Shown: piece by piece, positions 50,823 to 59,816 of the stretch
Position numbering within the stretch: the stretch's first letter is position 1
Layout: the number at the start of each line of letters is the position of its first letter
Source of the DNA: Flavobacterium sp. N2038
Lineage (GTDB): Bacteria > Bacteroidota > Bacteroidia > Flavobacteriales > Flavobacteriaceae
NCBI RefSeq assembly: GCF_025947185.1
Contig: NZ_CP110001.1
Coordinates: 248,001-312,000, forward strand
Length of the DNA: 64,000 nucleotides
Reading direction: 5' to 3'
The notes under the pieces: generated by a model
Seen by the model: the letters and a program-made list of their open reading frames with translations, nothing else
Databases searched by the model: none
Told to the model about the DNA's origin: nothing
Program-made: the position numbers and the translations under genes

Positions 50823-51062
50823 ATGACAACAGAAGAATTAACAAATAACGTATTATTGGCTTTAGATGAAATAAGGCCATTTTTGAAATCCGATGGCGGA
50901 GATATTACGCTAATCTCTATAGATGAGGACAAACATGTAAAAGTACGTCTGGAAGGTGCTTGCATTAGCTGCAGCGTAAACCAAATGACTTTAAAAGCAG
51001 GAGTTGAAACAACAATAAAAAAGTACGCTCCACAGATCGAAACTGTCGTTAATATAATGTAG
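50823..51062 (+). CDS. NifU C-terminal domain protein (Fe-S scaffold)
   Basis: 79 residues: ALDEIRPFLKSDGGDITLISID followed by GACISCSVNQMTLKAGVE, where CxxC (Cys at about 56 and 59) binds a cluster, then IKKYAPQIETVVNI. This is the NifU-like domain alone, at its normal size. It is 79 nt downstream of the Mrp gene and in the same direction, suggesting a shared Fe-S assembly role. Confidence 0.94.
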   Translation: MTTEELTNNVLLALDEIRPFLKSDGGDITLISIDEDKHVKVRLEGACISCSVNQMTLKAGVETTIKKYAPQIETVVNIM

Positions 51063-51243
51063 AAAAAAAATGCTTTTTGTGCTTTTGCAAGACCAAAGTA
51101 TTAACAAGAATAATAGTTCTTTTGATTGTTTAATATCAATGTTTTCATAAAAACAATCAAAATAATACGCGTTTTTGCGAATTTAACAAAAAACAATATA
51201 AAGTTTTAAGAGTTTTGGTTAATGAATTAATACAGATTTAACT

Positions 51244-51251
51244 TAAATTTG
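51244..51251 (+). promoter_or_regulatory. Candidate -7 box of the 51277 gene
   Basis: TAAATTTG fits TAnnTTTG and lies 25 nt before the ATG. The 214-base gap to the NifU gene otherwise has no visible feature. Confidence 0.5.
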
Positions 51252-51276
51252 TAACATAACCCTAAATCTTATAACT

Positions 51277-51759
51277 ATGAAGAATTTTTACGCTCTATTT
51301 TTATTTTTGTTTTTCGCTTCTGCAAATTATGCACAGCAAACGCAATCTCTTATTGTTGACAAAGCCTGGGTAAATGAATCTGAAGAATGGTCGGATTTTC
51401 AATATGCAGGTCAAATTATTTTTTCTACCAATACACTTGCCGGAGAAGGCAGTCTAAGAATTGGAAATTATGATTTCTTATATGATATTGCCGAAGGCAA
51501 AGCAAAGTTTGCAAACAAAGCAACCTATAGCACTGCTGAATTTTCACGTCCGAGAAAAATTTCTGTTACAACAGATAAACAAGGAGTAGTTAATTCAACT
51601 TATGAAGGAACATTGGTGTTTCAGGCAGACAAAGATTATTATGCTATCCTGGTTTCGGTAACATTACTTGAAAAAGGAGGTAATATGATTGGTGTAAAAA
51701 TGCATCTTAAAGATAACGCAAGAAAAGAGTACGCGTTCAGCTTAAAACCAGCAAGTTAA
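51277..51759 (+). CDS. Exported protein of unknown function
   Basis: 160 residues with a signal peptide (MKNFYALFLFLFFASANYAQQ). The mature chain is beta-rich (GEGSLRIGNYDFLYDIAEG, TYEGTLVFQADKDYYAILVSVTLLEKGG). I recognise no family. It has its own promoter box and lies before the ferredoxin gene in the same direction, 62 nt away. Confidence 0.7.
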   Translation: MKNFYALFLFLFFASANYAQQTQSLIVDKAWVNESEEWSDFQYAGQIIFSTNTLAGEGSLRIGNYDFLYDIAEGKAKFANKATYSTAEFSRPRKISVTTDKQGVVNSTYEGTLVFQADKDYYAILVSVTLLEKGGNMIGVKMHLKDNARKEYAFSLKPAS

Positions 51760-51821
51760 TATTAAACCCGGGATTTTTTCACGTTTATTAAATCCTCACA
51801 ATAAAATTCCAAAATTTAAAA

Positions 51822-52139
51822 ATGGATGTATTAATAAAGATTAAAGATCGAGAAGGAGTTATACACGAATTACAGGCTCCGACTGATATGGCAATGAATA
51901 TAATGGAATTATGCAAAGCATACGAACTTCCTGTCGAAGGAACCTGCGGAGGAATGGCAATGTGTGCTTCCTGCCAGTGTTATGTTCTTAATGATGTTGC
52001 ATTACCAGAAATGGGAGATGAAGAAGAAGCTATGCTTTCGGAAGCGTTTTATGTTAAATCTAATAGTCGTTTAGGCTGTCAGATCCCAATTACTACAGAT
52101 TTAGAAGGGCTGGAATTAGAACTTGCCCCGGAATATTAA
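51822..52139 (+). CDS. 2Fe-2S ferredoxin
   Basis: 105 residues with the adrenodoxin-like ligand spacing C-x5-C-x2-C and a distant fourth Cys: GTCGGMAMCASCQCYVL and SRLGCQIPIT. The leading MDVLIKIKDREGVIHELQAPTDM is the usual beta-grasp start. It transfers electrons in the cytosol, perhaps to the Fe-S biogenesis machinery suggested by the Mrp and NifU genes upstream. It is followed by a strong terminator. Confidence 0.92.
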   Translation: MDVLIKIKDREGVIHELQAPTDMAMNIMELCKAYELPVEGTCGGMAMCASCQCYVLNDVALPEMGDEEEAMLSEAFYVKSNSRLGCQIPITTDLEGLELELAPEY

Positions 52140-52144
52140 AAACA

Positions 52145-52178
52145 AAAAAGCGAGAATTTATTGATTCTCGCTTTTTTA
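52145..52178 (+). terminator. Terminator of the ferredoxin gene
   Basis: The stem AAAAAAGCGAGAAT / ATTCTCGCTTTTTT with a 6-nt loop starts 6 nt after the stop. Confidence 0.9.
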
Positions 52179-52184
52179 TAATTC

Positions 52185-52217
52185 AAACCCGACAGGTTTT
52201 TAAAACCTGTCGGGTTT
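52185..52217. repeat. 16-bp inverted repeat AAACCCGACAGGTTTT
   Basis: Perfect arms are separated by one base. It is followed by CTTTT and placed between converging genes, so it can also work as a terminator for either. Confidence 0.8.
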
Positions 52218-52248
52218 CTTTTAACTATATAATTCTCTTCTATATATT

Positions 52249-52758
52249 TTAATTCTCTTTTAGAAAATCTGCAGGATCAAAAGGTTCAAACTCTCTTTCA
52301 GAAAACGCTTCTGTTAAAATTCCTGCTGAACACAACCAGGCAATTGTTTCTTCCAACGTATTTCCAGCTTTATAAATCATTTCACTATATCTTGGCAGAA
52401 TATAATATTGATTGTTTAGAAGAATGATTTCATCTCCATCAAAAGTATCTCCAATTCTAATAGACTTTAACACCTCATCTTTGGTTAAAACTTCTTTTCC
52501 TTCATCCCAAAACCAATATTCGGTTATACGGTTTTTCCATTCTTCAAGAGTCAGCACAATTGTTTCCGGAAGATAAATCCTTACATATGTTCCGCCCAAA
52601 ATTCCGCTTCCGTATTCCTGAACATACTCTTTATAATCTTCATCAAACGAAATGTTCAACGTTTTTTCACACGCCAGAACATCTTCTTCATCGGCGGTAA
52701 ATAAGTCCGTTTTATGCGTATTATAGTTTGGAATAATTTTGTAGTTCTCAAAATTCAT
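52249..52758 (-). CDS. SMI1/KNR4 family protein
   Basis: 169 residues. The middle contains DEEDVLACEKTLNISFDEDYKEYVQEYGSGILGG, the acidic loop plus 'F..dY..fl..yGsG' pattern of SMI1/KNR4 (SUKH) proteins, followed by RIGDTFDGDEIIL. In bacteria many SUKH proteins are immunity proteins against polymorphic toxins; no toxin gene is visible here, so the role is open. It stands alone next to asd. Confidence 0.8.
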   Translation of the reverse strand: MNFENYKIIPNYNTHKTDLFTADEEDVLACEKTLNISFDEDYKEYVQEYGSGILGGTYVRIYLPETIVLTLEEWKNRITEYWFWDEGKEVLTKDEVLKSIRIGDTFDGDEIILLNNQYYILPRYSEMIYKAGNTLEETIAWLCSAGILTEAFSEREFEPFDPADFLKEN

Positions 52759-52800
52759 AACGCTTCAATTTTAACCGCTAAGTTAAAACTATTTCTCACA

Positions 52801-52836
52801 AAAAAACCGTAATTACATTACTGCAATTACGGTTTT
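52801..52836 (-). terminator. Terminator of asd
   Basis: On the minus strand ACCGTAATTGCAG..TGTAATTACGGT is followed by a T-run, 31 nt after the asd stop. Confidence 0.8.
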
Positions 52837-52866
52837 CTCTTTATAACAATTTAATCTAATCTCTAA

Positions 52867-53856
52867 TTATACTAAACCAGCCTGAATTAAGTATTCAGCA
52901 ATTTGAATGGTGTTTGTTGCTGCTCCTTTTCTTAAGTTATCGGCAACAATCCACATGTTTAATGTATTTGGCTGGCTCTCGTCACGACGGATTCTTCCAA
53001 CAAATACATCATTTTTACCTTCAGCATATAACGGCATTGGGTACGTAAATGTATCTAAATTATCCTGTACAGTTACTCCGTCTGTATGATGTAAGATTTC
53101 ACGAACTTCATTTACATCAAAATCATTTGTAAACTCAACGTTCACTGCTTCGCTATGTCCGCCTACAACTGGTACACGAACTGCAGTAGCTGTAACTCTA
53201 ATGGTATTATCACCAATAATTTTTTGAGTTTCACGAACTAGTTTCATTTCTTCTTTAGTGTATCCGTTTTCTTCAAAACTATCACAGTGAGGAATTGCAT
53301 TTCGGTGAATTGGATATTTGTAAGCCATATCTCCCTGAATTCCTGCGTATTCGTTTTCTAATTGTTTAACCGCTTTTACACCAGTTCCGGTAATAGATTG
53401 GTAAGTAGAAACAATAATTCTTTTAATGTTGTATTTTCTATGCAAAGGAGCCAAAGCCAACACCATCTGAATTGTAGAACAGTTTGGGTTTGCAATAATT
53501 TTATCCTCTTTGGTTAAAACTGAAGCATTGATTTCAGGAACAACCAATTTTTTAGTTGGATCCATTCTCCATGCTGATGAGTTGTCAATAACAGTTGTTC
53601 CTGCAGCAGCAAATTTAGGAGCCCATTCTAATGAAGTATCTCCACCTGCAGAGAAAACCGCAATATCTGCTTTCATGTCTACAGCTGTTTGTAAGCCAAC
53701 AACTTTATATTTGGTTCCTTTATATTCAATCTCTTTACCTACTGATCTTTCAGATGCAACAGGGATTAATTCTGTAACAGGAAAATTTCTTTCTGCTAAA
53801 ACTTTAAGCATTACTTCGCCAACCATTCCGGTAGCACCTACAACTGCTATTCTCAT
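52867..53856 (-). CDS. asd: Aspartate-semialdehyde dehydrogenase
   Basis: 329 residues from ATG 53856 (MRIAVVGATGMVGEVML), which puts the GATGxVG NADP loop at the N-terminus; a 10-residue upstream extension is not needed. The active-site Cys is in IIANPNCSTIQMVLAL near residue 130, with SITGTGVKAVKQLE and AVRVPVVGGHSEAV later. It makes aspartate semialdehyde from aspartyl phosphate for lysine/DAP, threonine and methionine. Monocistronic. Confidence 0.96.
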   Translation of the reverse strand: MRIAVVGATGMVGEVMLKVLAERNFPVTELIPVASERSVGKEIEYKGTKYKVVGLQTAVDMKADIAVFSAGGDTSLEWAPKFAAAGTTVIDNSSAWRMDPTKKLVVPEINASVLTKEDKIIANPNCSTIQMVLALAPLHRKYNIKRIIVSTYQSITGTGVKAVKQLENEYAGIQGDMAYKYPIHRNAIPHCDSFEENGYTKEEMKLVRETQKIIGDNTIRVTATAVRVPVVGGHSEAVNVEFTNDFDVNEVREILHHTDGVTVQDNLDTFTYPMPLYAEGKNDVFVGRIRRDESQPNTLNMWIVADNLRKGAATNTIQIAEYLIQAGLV

Positions 53857-53896
53857 TTTTATATCTTTAAATAATTCTATAATCAAATTTGTACCG

Positions 53897-53904
53897 CAAA
53901 AATA
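53897..53904 (-). promoter_or_regulatory. Candidate -7 box of asd
   Basis: TATTTTTG on the minus strand fits TAnnTTTG, about 40 nt upstream of the chosen ATG. Confidence 0.55.
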
Positions 53905-54068
53905 AGTATAATAAAAGTCTCCGCAAGGCGATTCACAAAAAATAACAAAATGTTATAAATTAAACAAACATTAAAAATATTAAAACTCATACACTTTAAA
54001 ATTTTCTCTACAGATTTATTTTCTTTCAATATCTGCAATCAAATATGACTTTAAATAATCTTAATCTA

Positions 54069-54548
54069 TTATTCTAAAATCACGGGATATTTAAAATTTT
54101 CAAGTTCAAAAATTTCCTCTTCTTGTAGATCGGATTCTAAAGTTCCCCATCTGCTTCTATTTCCAAAACCAAAAAACCATTCTTCTACTTCTATAAGTTT
54201 TTCATTCTCTTTGAAATCATTTCGTCCATATTTTTTTGATTTCCAAAAGAAATTATAAGTTCCCATTATTTCTGTTTCCAATTGAATTTTAGCAGTGTCG
54301 AAATCAAATTGTCGCAATAAATTTTCAAACTTTAGAATAAATTCAGCCCAATGATATTCAATCTGTTTATAAGTTGCACCAAATGAAATTACAGGGTCTT
54401 CATAATAAGTAACCCTAGAAACGCCCTGTCCAAACATTTCAGTTCTCAATATCCATTCGTCATTTCCTAAAGACTCTATTATTCTTCTTGCATCAATAAG
54501 GTCATTGTTAATTACAATTCTTCCGTGAACTATTGACTGAAATCCCAT
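54069..54548 (-). CDS. Protein of unknown function (possible immunity-type protein)
   Basis: 159 residues without signal peptide or membrane segment. Segments such as GFQSIVHGRIVINNDLIDARRII, WAEFILKFENLLRQFDFDTAKIQLETE and WFFGFGNRSRWGTLES are acidic and aromatic, a look shared by many small cytosolic immunity proteins, but I recognise no family. It is monocistronic, and the neighbours (asd, mscL) give no hint of function. Confidence 0.6.
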   Translation of the reverse strand: MGFQSIVHGRIVINNDLIDARRIIESLGNDEWILRTEMFGQGVSRVTYYEDPVISFGATYKQIEYHWAEFILKFENLLRQFDFDTAKIQLETEIMGTYNFFWKSKKYGRNDFKENEKLIEVEEWFFGFGNRSRWGTLESDLQEEEIFELENFKYPVILE

Positions 54549-54581
54549 GCTTGTAAGTTTTTGTTGTTAAAATTTTTCTTT

Positions 54582-54611
54582 AAAAAAAAACCGCCCCAAT
54601 TAAGAAGCGGT
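54582..54611 (-). terminator. Terminator of mscL
   Basis: On the minus strand AACCGC..GCGGTT with a longer loop is followed by a long T-run, 33 nt after the mscL stop. Confidence 0.7.
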
Positions 54612-54643
54612 TAAGTTAGACTTAGTGTAGCGGTATTATATTT

Positions 54644-55021
54644 TTATTTATTTTTTAATAAATCTCTAATTTGTGTAAGCAATTCTTCCTGAGTTGGTCC
54701 CGCTGGTGGTGGTGGCGCAACATCTTTCTTTTTAGCATGATTTATCCCTTTAATTATTAGAAACAAAACAAAAGCAACGATTACAAAGTTAATTACGGCC
54801 GAAAGAAACAATCCGTACTTAACACCTCCAAAAGCAGTTAATTCTTCTATAGTTGATAAATGAGCAGCATCTAGCGCAGGCTTCAACAACAAAGGAGTAA
54901 TTACATCCTCTATAAATGAGCTTACAATTTTACCAAAAGCAGCACCAATGATCACACCGACAGCTAAATCAACTACGTTGCCTTTCATTGCAAATTCTTT
55001 AAATTCTGAAAAAAATCCCAT
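54644..55021 (-). CDS. mscL: Large-conductance mechanosensitive channel
   Basis: 125 residues: the N-terminal amphipathic FFSEFKEFAMKGNVVDLAVGVIIGAAFGKIVSSFIEDVITPLL is the MscL gate helix, and a second membrane segment (GLFLSAVINFVIVAFVLFLIIKGINH) and a short C-terminal helix with a Pro-rich linker follow. The channel opens at high membrane tension on hypo-osmotic shock. It lies 66 nt downstream of murF-alr in the same direction. Confidence 0.95.
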   Translation of the reverse strand: MGFFSEFKEFAMKGNVVDLAVGVIIGAAFGKIVSSFIEDVITPLLLKPALDAAHLSTIEELTAFGGVKYGLFLSAVINFVIVAFVLFLIIKGINHAKKKDVAPPPPAGPTQEELLTQIRDLLKNK

Positions 55022-55087
55022 AATTGTTAGGTTTAAGTTTATAAATATTGATATCGAAAATACGCAATTTTATTCAATTTTCTAAAA

Positions 55088-57559
55088 TTATCTAAAAAAC
55101 ACGCGCTTCACGCGTTGCGAAATACTCGTCATGATCTCATAAGGAATCGTTTTTAATGCCTCAGCCATTTCCACCACAGTTGGGCTTTCGCCAAAAATTA
55201 TCACCGAATCACCTTCCTTACAATCGATATGACTTACATCAACCATAAGCATATCCATGCAGACACTTCCTACGATTTTAGCTTTTTGATTTTTGATGGT
55301 AACAAAACCAACTTCATTTCCCCATAATCTCGAAATACCGTCTGCATAACCAATTGGTATTGTAGCAATTTTTGTTTCTTTTTGGGCCATAAAACGACGT
55401 CCGTAACCTACGCTGTCCCCGCACGGAATAACACGAACCTGCGAAATAATCGATTTTAAGGTTCCTACATTCTCCAGATATTTCTGCTCTGCGGGATCAT
55501 TTGAAACACCATACAAACCAATTCCTAAACGAACCATATTGAATTGCGCATTCGGGAAATTGCTAATTCCGGATGTATTCAAAATATGACGAATTGGGTT
55601 TATGTTTAATTCTAATATTAATTTTGAAGATAACTGTTCGAATAAACTTATTTGCTTTTCTACAAATTCAAAATGTCTTGGTTCATCGCTTGTCGCTAAA
55701 TGTGATAAAACACTTTGAACACGTACGCTCGAATTGTTTTTCAAGGTTTCTATTAATTCTTCAATTGTATTTTCTTCAAAACCTAAACGATGCATTCCTG
55801 TATCAAGTTTAATGTGAATTGGAAAATCTTTCAAATTCTTTTCTCGTGCAATTTTCAAAAAAGCATTCAGTCCTTTTAAACTATAGATCTCCGGCTCTAA
55901 CTGATATTGAATAATTGAAGGAAAACTAGTCGATTCAGGATTTAAAACCATAATAGGTAATTTTACTCCGCCATTTTTCAATGAAATTCCTTCATCGGCA
56001 AAAGCCACACCCAGATAATCTACTTTATGATGTTCGAGTAATTTGGCAATTTCCAAACCTCCATTTCCGTAACCAAAGGCTTTGACCATGACCATGATTT
56101 TTACATCATTGGCCAGCTTTGATTTATAGTAATTTAAATTATGACTTATAGAATCCAGATTGATTTCGAGTACCGTTTCATGTGTTTTTTCTTCGAGAAG
56201 CGAAACAATTTCTTCAAATCGAAATGATCTTGCTCCTTTTATCAAAATCGTCTCATTATTGAAGTTTAGATTTTCAATTTCCGCTATAAACTCCGTTGTA
56301 TTCTCAAACATTATGCTGTTTGGGAATTTATTTTTAAAGGAAGAAATTGTTGGTCCAATCCCAATCATGCGACTTATTTTATTATTTGAAACCAGTTGCG
56401 CCAGTTTAGAATACAATTCTTCATTTGAAAATCCGCTCTGGAAAATATCTGATAAAATAATGGTTTTGGTGGCGTTCTTTTTTTGCTGACTTTCTAAGAA
56501 ATCCAAAGCAATTTTGAGCGATTGAAAATCAGAGCTATAACTATCATCAATTATACTGCAATTATTAATTCCGTTTTTAACCTCCAGACGCATATGCACC
56601 GGATACAGCATTTCTACTCTGCTCTGTATAGTATTAAAATCGTACTTAAAATAAAGCAAAACCAGTAAACAAGAAATGGTATTTTCTACCGAAGCTGAAT
56701 CATTAAATGGAATTTCTAAATCGAAAATTTCATTCTGATACTGATACTGAATGAATACATTGTCATTTTTAGTTTCTTTTTTCAGAATAAAAACATCAGC
56801 AGCATTATCTGTAAAACTCCAGGAAAACAGCGCTCTTTCTTTTACTTCATATTGATTACAAAAAGTTTTCAGACTTTGGTCAACCAACGGATCCTTTTGA
56901 TAAATAATCACATTCGATTCTTTAAAAAGCAATAATTTCTCGTTGATTTTTTGCTCAAGGTCATCAAAACCTTCATCATGTGCAGAACCAATGCTGGTTA
57001 ATACTCCAATAGTTGGTTTAATAATTTTTTCGAGATTGTCCATTTCCTTAACCGTCGAAATTCCGGCCTCAAAAATTCCTAAATTATGTTTTTCATTGAT
57101 GGCAAGAACAGACAACGGGACTCCGACCTGAGAGTTATAACTTTTAGGACTTCTTATAATATTATAATCCGGGCTCAATAAAAAATTAAGCCATTCTTTT
57201 ACTATTGTTTTTCCATTGCTTCCCGTTAAACCAATAACAGGGAAATGATATAAATTACGGTAAAAACCAGCCAACTGCTGAAATGCTTTTAAAGTATTTT
57301 TTACCACCAAAAAATGGGCTTTATCTTTTACATTTTCAGGAATATATTGCACTACAAAATTCTGAACCCCTTTTTCAATAAGTTCAGCAATGTATAAATG
57401 AGCATCATTATTGGCACCAGACAACGCAATGAACAAGGTTTGTGATCCGTTTTGCAACGAACGACTGTCGATTGAAATGTGATCTACAAAAATATCAGTA
57501 TCATTACCTAACCATTTGGCATCAAGCACCGGGACAAGGTTTTTAAGATTTATGCTCAT
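55088..57559 (-). CDS. Bifunctional MurF / alanine racemase
   Basis: 823 residues fusing two peptidoglycan enzymes. Residues 1-~440 are MurF, the UDP-MurNAc-tripeptide:D-Ala-D-Ala ligase, with ATP loop GLTGSNGKTIVKEW near residue 115 and HNLGIFEAGIS. Residues ~455-823 are a PLP-dependent alanine racemase with MVKAFGYGNG (the Schiff-base Lys), HIKLDTGMHRLGF and VGYGRRF. The fusion couples making of D-Ala to its use, and it is a known arrangement in Bacteroidota. Confidence 0.94.
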   Translation of the reverse strand: MSINLKNLVPVLDAKWLGNDTDIFVDHISIDSRSLQNGSQTLFIALSGANNDAHLYIAELIEKGVQNFVVQYIPENVKDKAHFLVVKNTLKAFQQLAGFYRNLYHFPVIGLTGSNGKTIVKEWLNFLLSPDYNIIRSPKSYNSQVGVPLSVLAINEKHNLGIFEAGISTVKEMDNLEKIIKPTIGVLTSIGSAHDEGFDDLEQKINEKLLLFKESNVIIYQKDPLVDQSLKTFCNQYEVKERALFSWSFTDNAADVFILKKETKNDNVFIQYQYQNEIFDLEIPFNDSASVENTISCLLVLLYFKYDFNTIQSRVEMLYPVHMRLEVKNGINNCSIIDDSYSSDFQSLKIALDFLESQQKKNATKTIILSDIFQSGFSNEELYSKLAQLVSNNKISRMIGIGPTISSFKNKFPNSIMFENTTEFIAEIENLNFNNETILIKGARSFRFEEIVSLLEEKTHETVLEINLDSISHNLNYYKSKLANDVKIMVMVKAFGYGNGGLEIAKLLEHHKVDYLGVAFADEGISLKNGGVKLPIMVLNPESTSFPSIIQYQLEPEIYSLKGLNAFLKIAREKNLKDFPIHIKLDTGMHRLGFEENTIEELIETLKNNSSVRVQSVLSHLATSDEPRHFEFVEKQISLFEQLSSKLILELNINPIRHILNTSGISNFPNAQFNMVRLGIGLYGVSNDPAEQKYLENVGTLKSIISQVRVIPCGDSVGYGRRFMAQKETKIATIPIGYADGISRLWGNEVGFVTIKNQKAKIVGSVCMDMLMVDVSHIDCKEGDSVIIFGESPTVVEMAEALKTIPYEIMTSISQRVKRVFFR

Positions 57560-57592
57560 TTAGAATTTCTTTTTGTCAAATTTAAAAAAAGG

Positions 57593-57733
57593 TTTGCCAC
57601 CAATTACACCAATTTCCACTAATTTTTTTGTTTAAATTGAACGTCTCTCTCAAAATTTTCAGGCTGGCATAAATGAATCATACGTTAATTAACAGAATGA
57701 AATTCGGGAAAATTGGTGTAATTCGTAGCAAAA
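57593..57733. repeat. TTTGCCACCAATTACACCAATTT inverted repeat
   Basis: The left arm TTTGCCACCAATTACACC and right arm GGTGTAATTCGTAGCAAA (three mismatches) flank a gene-free core. It resembles the units at 24071 and lies in the spacer between the divergent murF-alr and membrane protein genes. Confidence 0.7.
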
Positions 57734-57746
57734 ACCATTATTTGAT

Positions 57747-57754
57747 TATATTTG
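57747..57754 (+). promoter_or_regulatory. -7 box of the 57779 membrane protein gene
   Basis: TATATTTG is an exact TAnnTTTG match. Because it overlaps a TTG at 57752, translation should start further on. Confidence 0.5.
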
Positions 57755-57778
57755 TTGAACACCATTAATCAGATTGTT

Positions 57779-58384
57779 TTGAAAAGAATCCTGCCATTAT
57801 TCTCCTATATCTTACATCCTATTTTTATTTCGATGTATGCTACCTTATTTTACCTTTTTTGTAAAGATGATGCTTTTACCAATCAGGAAAAATACTTTGT
57901 TTTATTTCAAATTCTGATTATTACGATTTTGGTTCCTGTTTTATTTTTCCTGTTGTTAAAGTCAACCGGACATGTAAGTTCAGTTATGGTACATGAAACT
58001 TCGCAACGTAAAATTCCGCTAATATTACAATGCTTTTTGTATATTTTATTGGTTAAAAGAAGTATTATAATATCTCGTTATCCGGAATTACATTTCTTTT
58101 TTCTGGGTGCTTTATTCAGTACTATTCTGGCCTTAGTCTGTGCTTTATTCAAAATTAAAGCGAGTTTGCATACCGTTGCCATTAGTGGCTTTGCGATCTT
58201 TGTAATTGGTTTAAATATGCATTTACAAATGCAAAATCCGTATTGGCCTGCATTATTGGTTCTTCTAACAGGAGTTGTAGCTTCATCCAGATTAGAAATG
58301 AATGCCCATACACCCAAAGAAATCATTATTGGCCTTGCAATTGGGGTTTTTCCGCAGCTTTTATTTTTGTTTTTGTGGCTATAG
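57779..58384 (+). CDS. Integral membrane protein of unknown function
   Basis: About 201 residues from a TTG at 57779 (MKRILPLFSYILHPIF); no ATG occurs before residue 19, and an earlier TTG at 57752 sits in the promoter box. There are about five hydrophobic segments, with a QRKIPLILQCFLYI loop and a final FPQLLFLFLWL helix. Related proteins in Bacteroidota are usually called hypothetical or PAP2-like; no phosphatase motif is clear here. The stop overlaps the end of the converging barrel gene by 6 bp. Confidence 0.65.
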   Translation: MKRILPLFSYILHPIFISMYATLFYLFCKDDAFTNQEKYFVLFQILIITILVPVLFFLLLKSTGHVSSVMVHETSQRKIPLILQCFLYILLVKRSIIISRYPELHFFFLGALFSTILALVCALFKIKASLHTVAISGFAIFVIGLNMHLQMQNPYWPALLVLLTGVVASSRLEMNAHTPKEIIIGLAIGVFPQLLFLFLWL

Positions 58385-59083
58385 AATATAGAATATCAAT
58401 CCGGCATTCAGCGTTTTTAAATTAATCTTTTCACCACTTAAGGTGGTCGCTGATTTATATAAAGGATTTAACCCATAATAAACATAAATATTCCAGGTAT
58501 TAAACCCTGCCGAAAGATAGGGGCCATATTGAAATTTATTGATATCTGTATTGTTCTTTATTTTGTATTTCACTTCACCATCATCCAAAAGAGAAGAACT
58601 TGAGAACACATAACTTAATTTTACGCCCAAATATACCCTCCAAAATTTAGTGCTTTCAAAAGTTGAAGTACGCCATCTAAATTCTATAGGAACATCTACA
58701 CTATATTGTTTGTATCGATTAGAAACAAACTCTCCATAATTTGAAACACTATAAACTATCGCATCCGACCCGTCTCTGGACACGGTAAGATTTTGGTAAT
58801 AATTTTGATAACTCAAACCTATACCTGCAGCAATTGCATATGTACGGGCTTTATTGATAGGCATATCACGCAAAAAACCACCCGAAAGTCCGGCAGAGAA
58901 TTTGTTTTGCTTAAAATTATCCGGTAAATCTGTAAACATATTGTAGGTTACAGTAAAATAAAACTGATCTTCACGATACAAAGAATCGATTTTAACGACT
59001 GGTTTTACTTCGGTTTTTACTTCTTCCTGAGAAAAAGCATTGAAAAACGAAACTAAAAACAAACAACTAAAAAGAATTCGCAT
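58379..59083 (-). CDS. Outer membrane beta-barrel protein (porin/PorT-like family)
   Basis: 234 residues from ATG 59083, giving the signal MRILFSCLFLVSFFNAFSQ; a longer start adds ten polar residues. The mature chain has alternating strands such as FSAGLSGGFLRDMP, IAAGIGLSYQNYYQN, RVYLGVKLSYVF, FQYGPYLSAGF and a terminal aromatic strand (LNAGLIFYIL), as in eight-stranded OmpA/PorT-like barrels. PorT proteins assist type IX secretion, but other small barrels look alike, so the specific role is open. Confidence 0.75.
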   Translation of the reverse strand: MRILFSCLFLVSFFNAFSQEEVKTEVKPVVKIDSLYREDQFYFTVTYNMFTDLPDNFKQNKFSAGLSGGFLRDMPINKARTYAIAAGIGLSYQNYYQNLTVSRDGSDAIVYSVSNYGEFVSNRYKQYSVDVPIEFRWRTSTFESTKFWRVYLGVKLSYVFSSSSLLDDGEVKYKIKNNTDINKFQYGPYLSAGFNTWNIYVYYGLNPLYKSATTLSGEKINLKTLNAGLIFYIL

Positions 59084-59290
59084 ATCGTATTTTGGTTTAA
59101 TGGAAGTTTTCAAGTAAACGTTTTTTGGGGTTGATTTATTTTACATACAAATATAATATAATGCCAGTTCAAGATGAGATTTGAAAGCAATAATTCTCTT
59201 TTTCACGACGAAGAAAATCTTTTGTTGCGTTTTTTTCAATAAATCGGCAACAGAATCAAAAAAATGACCCACTTTTTCATTGCTCTTTTA

Positions 59291-59298
59291 TACCTTTG
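59291..59298 (+). promoter_or_regulatory. -7 box of the His-rich protein gene
   Basis: TACCTTTG matches TAnnTTTG and lies only 7 nt before the ATG at 59305. A transcript from it would be nearly leaderless. Confidence 0.5.
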
Positions 59299-59304
59299 TC
59301 CTGT

Positions 59305-59658
59305 ATGAAGAAAAAGCAGCTCATAATAAGTCTTTCTATGGCGCTGACAATATTGTTCTCAATATTGTTTCAGTCTTTACATAGTTATGAGCATATTATA
59401 AAGCAGCTATCAGAAAAACAGTGTCATCACGATTACAATGATCCAAGCGGAGAAATAACGCATCAGCACCATAATTATGATCTTTGTTACATTTGTAATT
59501 TTGCTTTTGGAAGTTATATAGTTCCGGAAAATTTTTCATTTCAGTTCCATACTTTTCATAAAGAAATCCCTTATTTCTTTGCTTTTTCAGAAAATATAAA
59601 TTCATTTTCAGAAAGTGCTTATTTCTTACGTGGTCCTCCTACTGCTATAATTTCTTAA
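59305..59658 (+). CDS. Small His/Cys-rich exported or membrane protein
   Basis: 117 residues from ATG 59305; an in-frame TTG three codons earlier overlaps the promoter box. The N-terminal hydrophobic segment (KKKQLIISLSMALTILFSILFQSLHSY) is a signal or anchor. It is followed by a metal-ligand-rich stretch QCHHDYND..ITHQHHNYDLCYICNF with about six His and three Cys. DUF2946-like or metal-chaperone proteins have this look. The next gene is a TonB receptor in the same direction (159 nt), which suggests handling of a metal such as zinc or copper. Confidence 0.65.
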   Translation: MKKKQLIISLSMALTILFSILFQSLHSYEHIIKQLSEKQCHHDYNDPSGEITHQHHNYDLCYICNFAFGSYIVPENFSFQFHTFHKEIPYFFAFSENINSFSESAYFLRGPPTAIIS

Positions 59659-59816
59659 ATTTTCGGTACATCCGAATAAAACAACCTCTTTAAATCTGAA
59701 TTTAAAATCACGTTAAGTTTCCTCATCCTATTTACTAATTAGGATCAGAATGCTTTGCCGTCTGTTTTATATTCTTTTTGAAAGAAGAAATCAATTAACT
59801 ATAGCATCATTTTCAA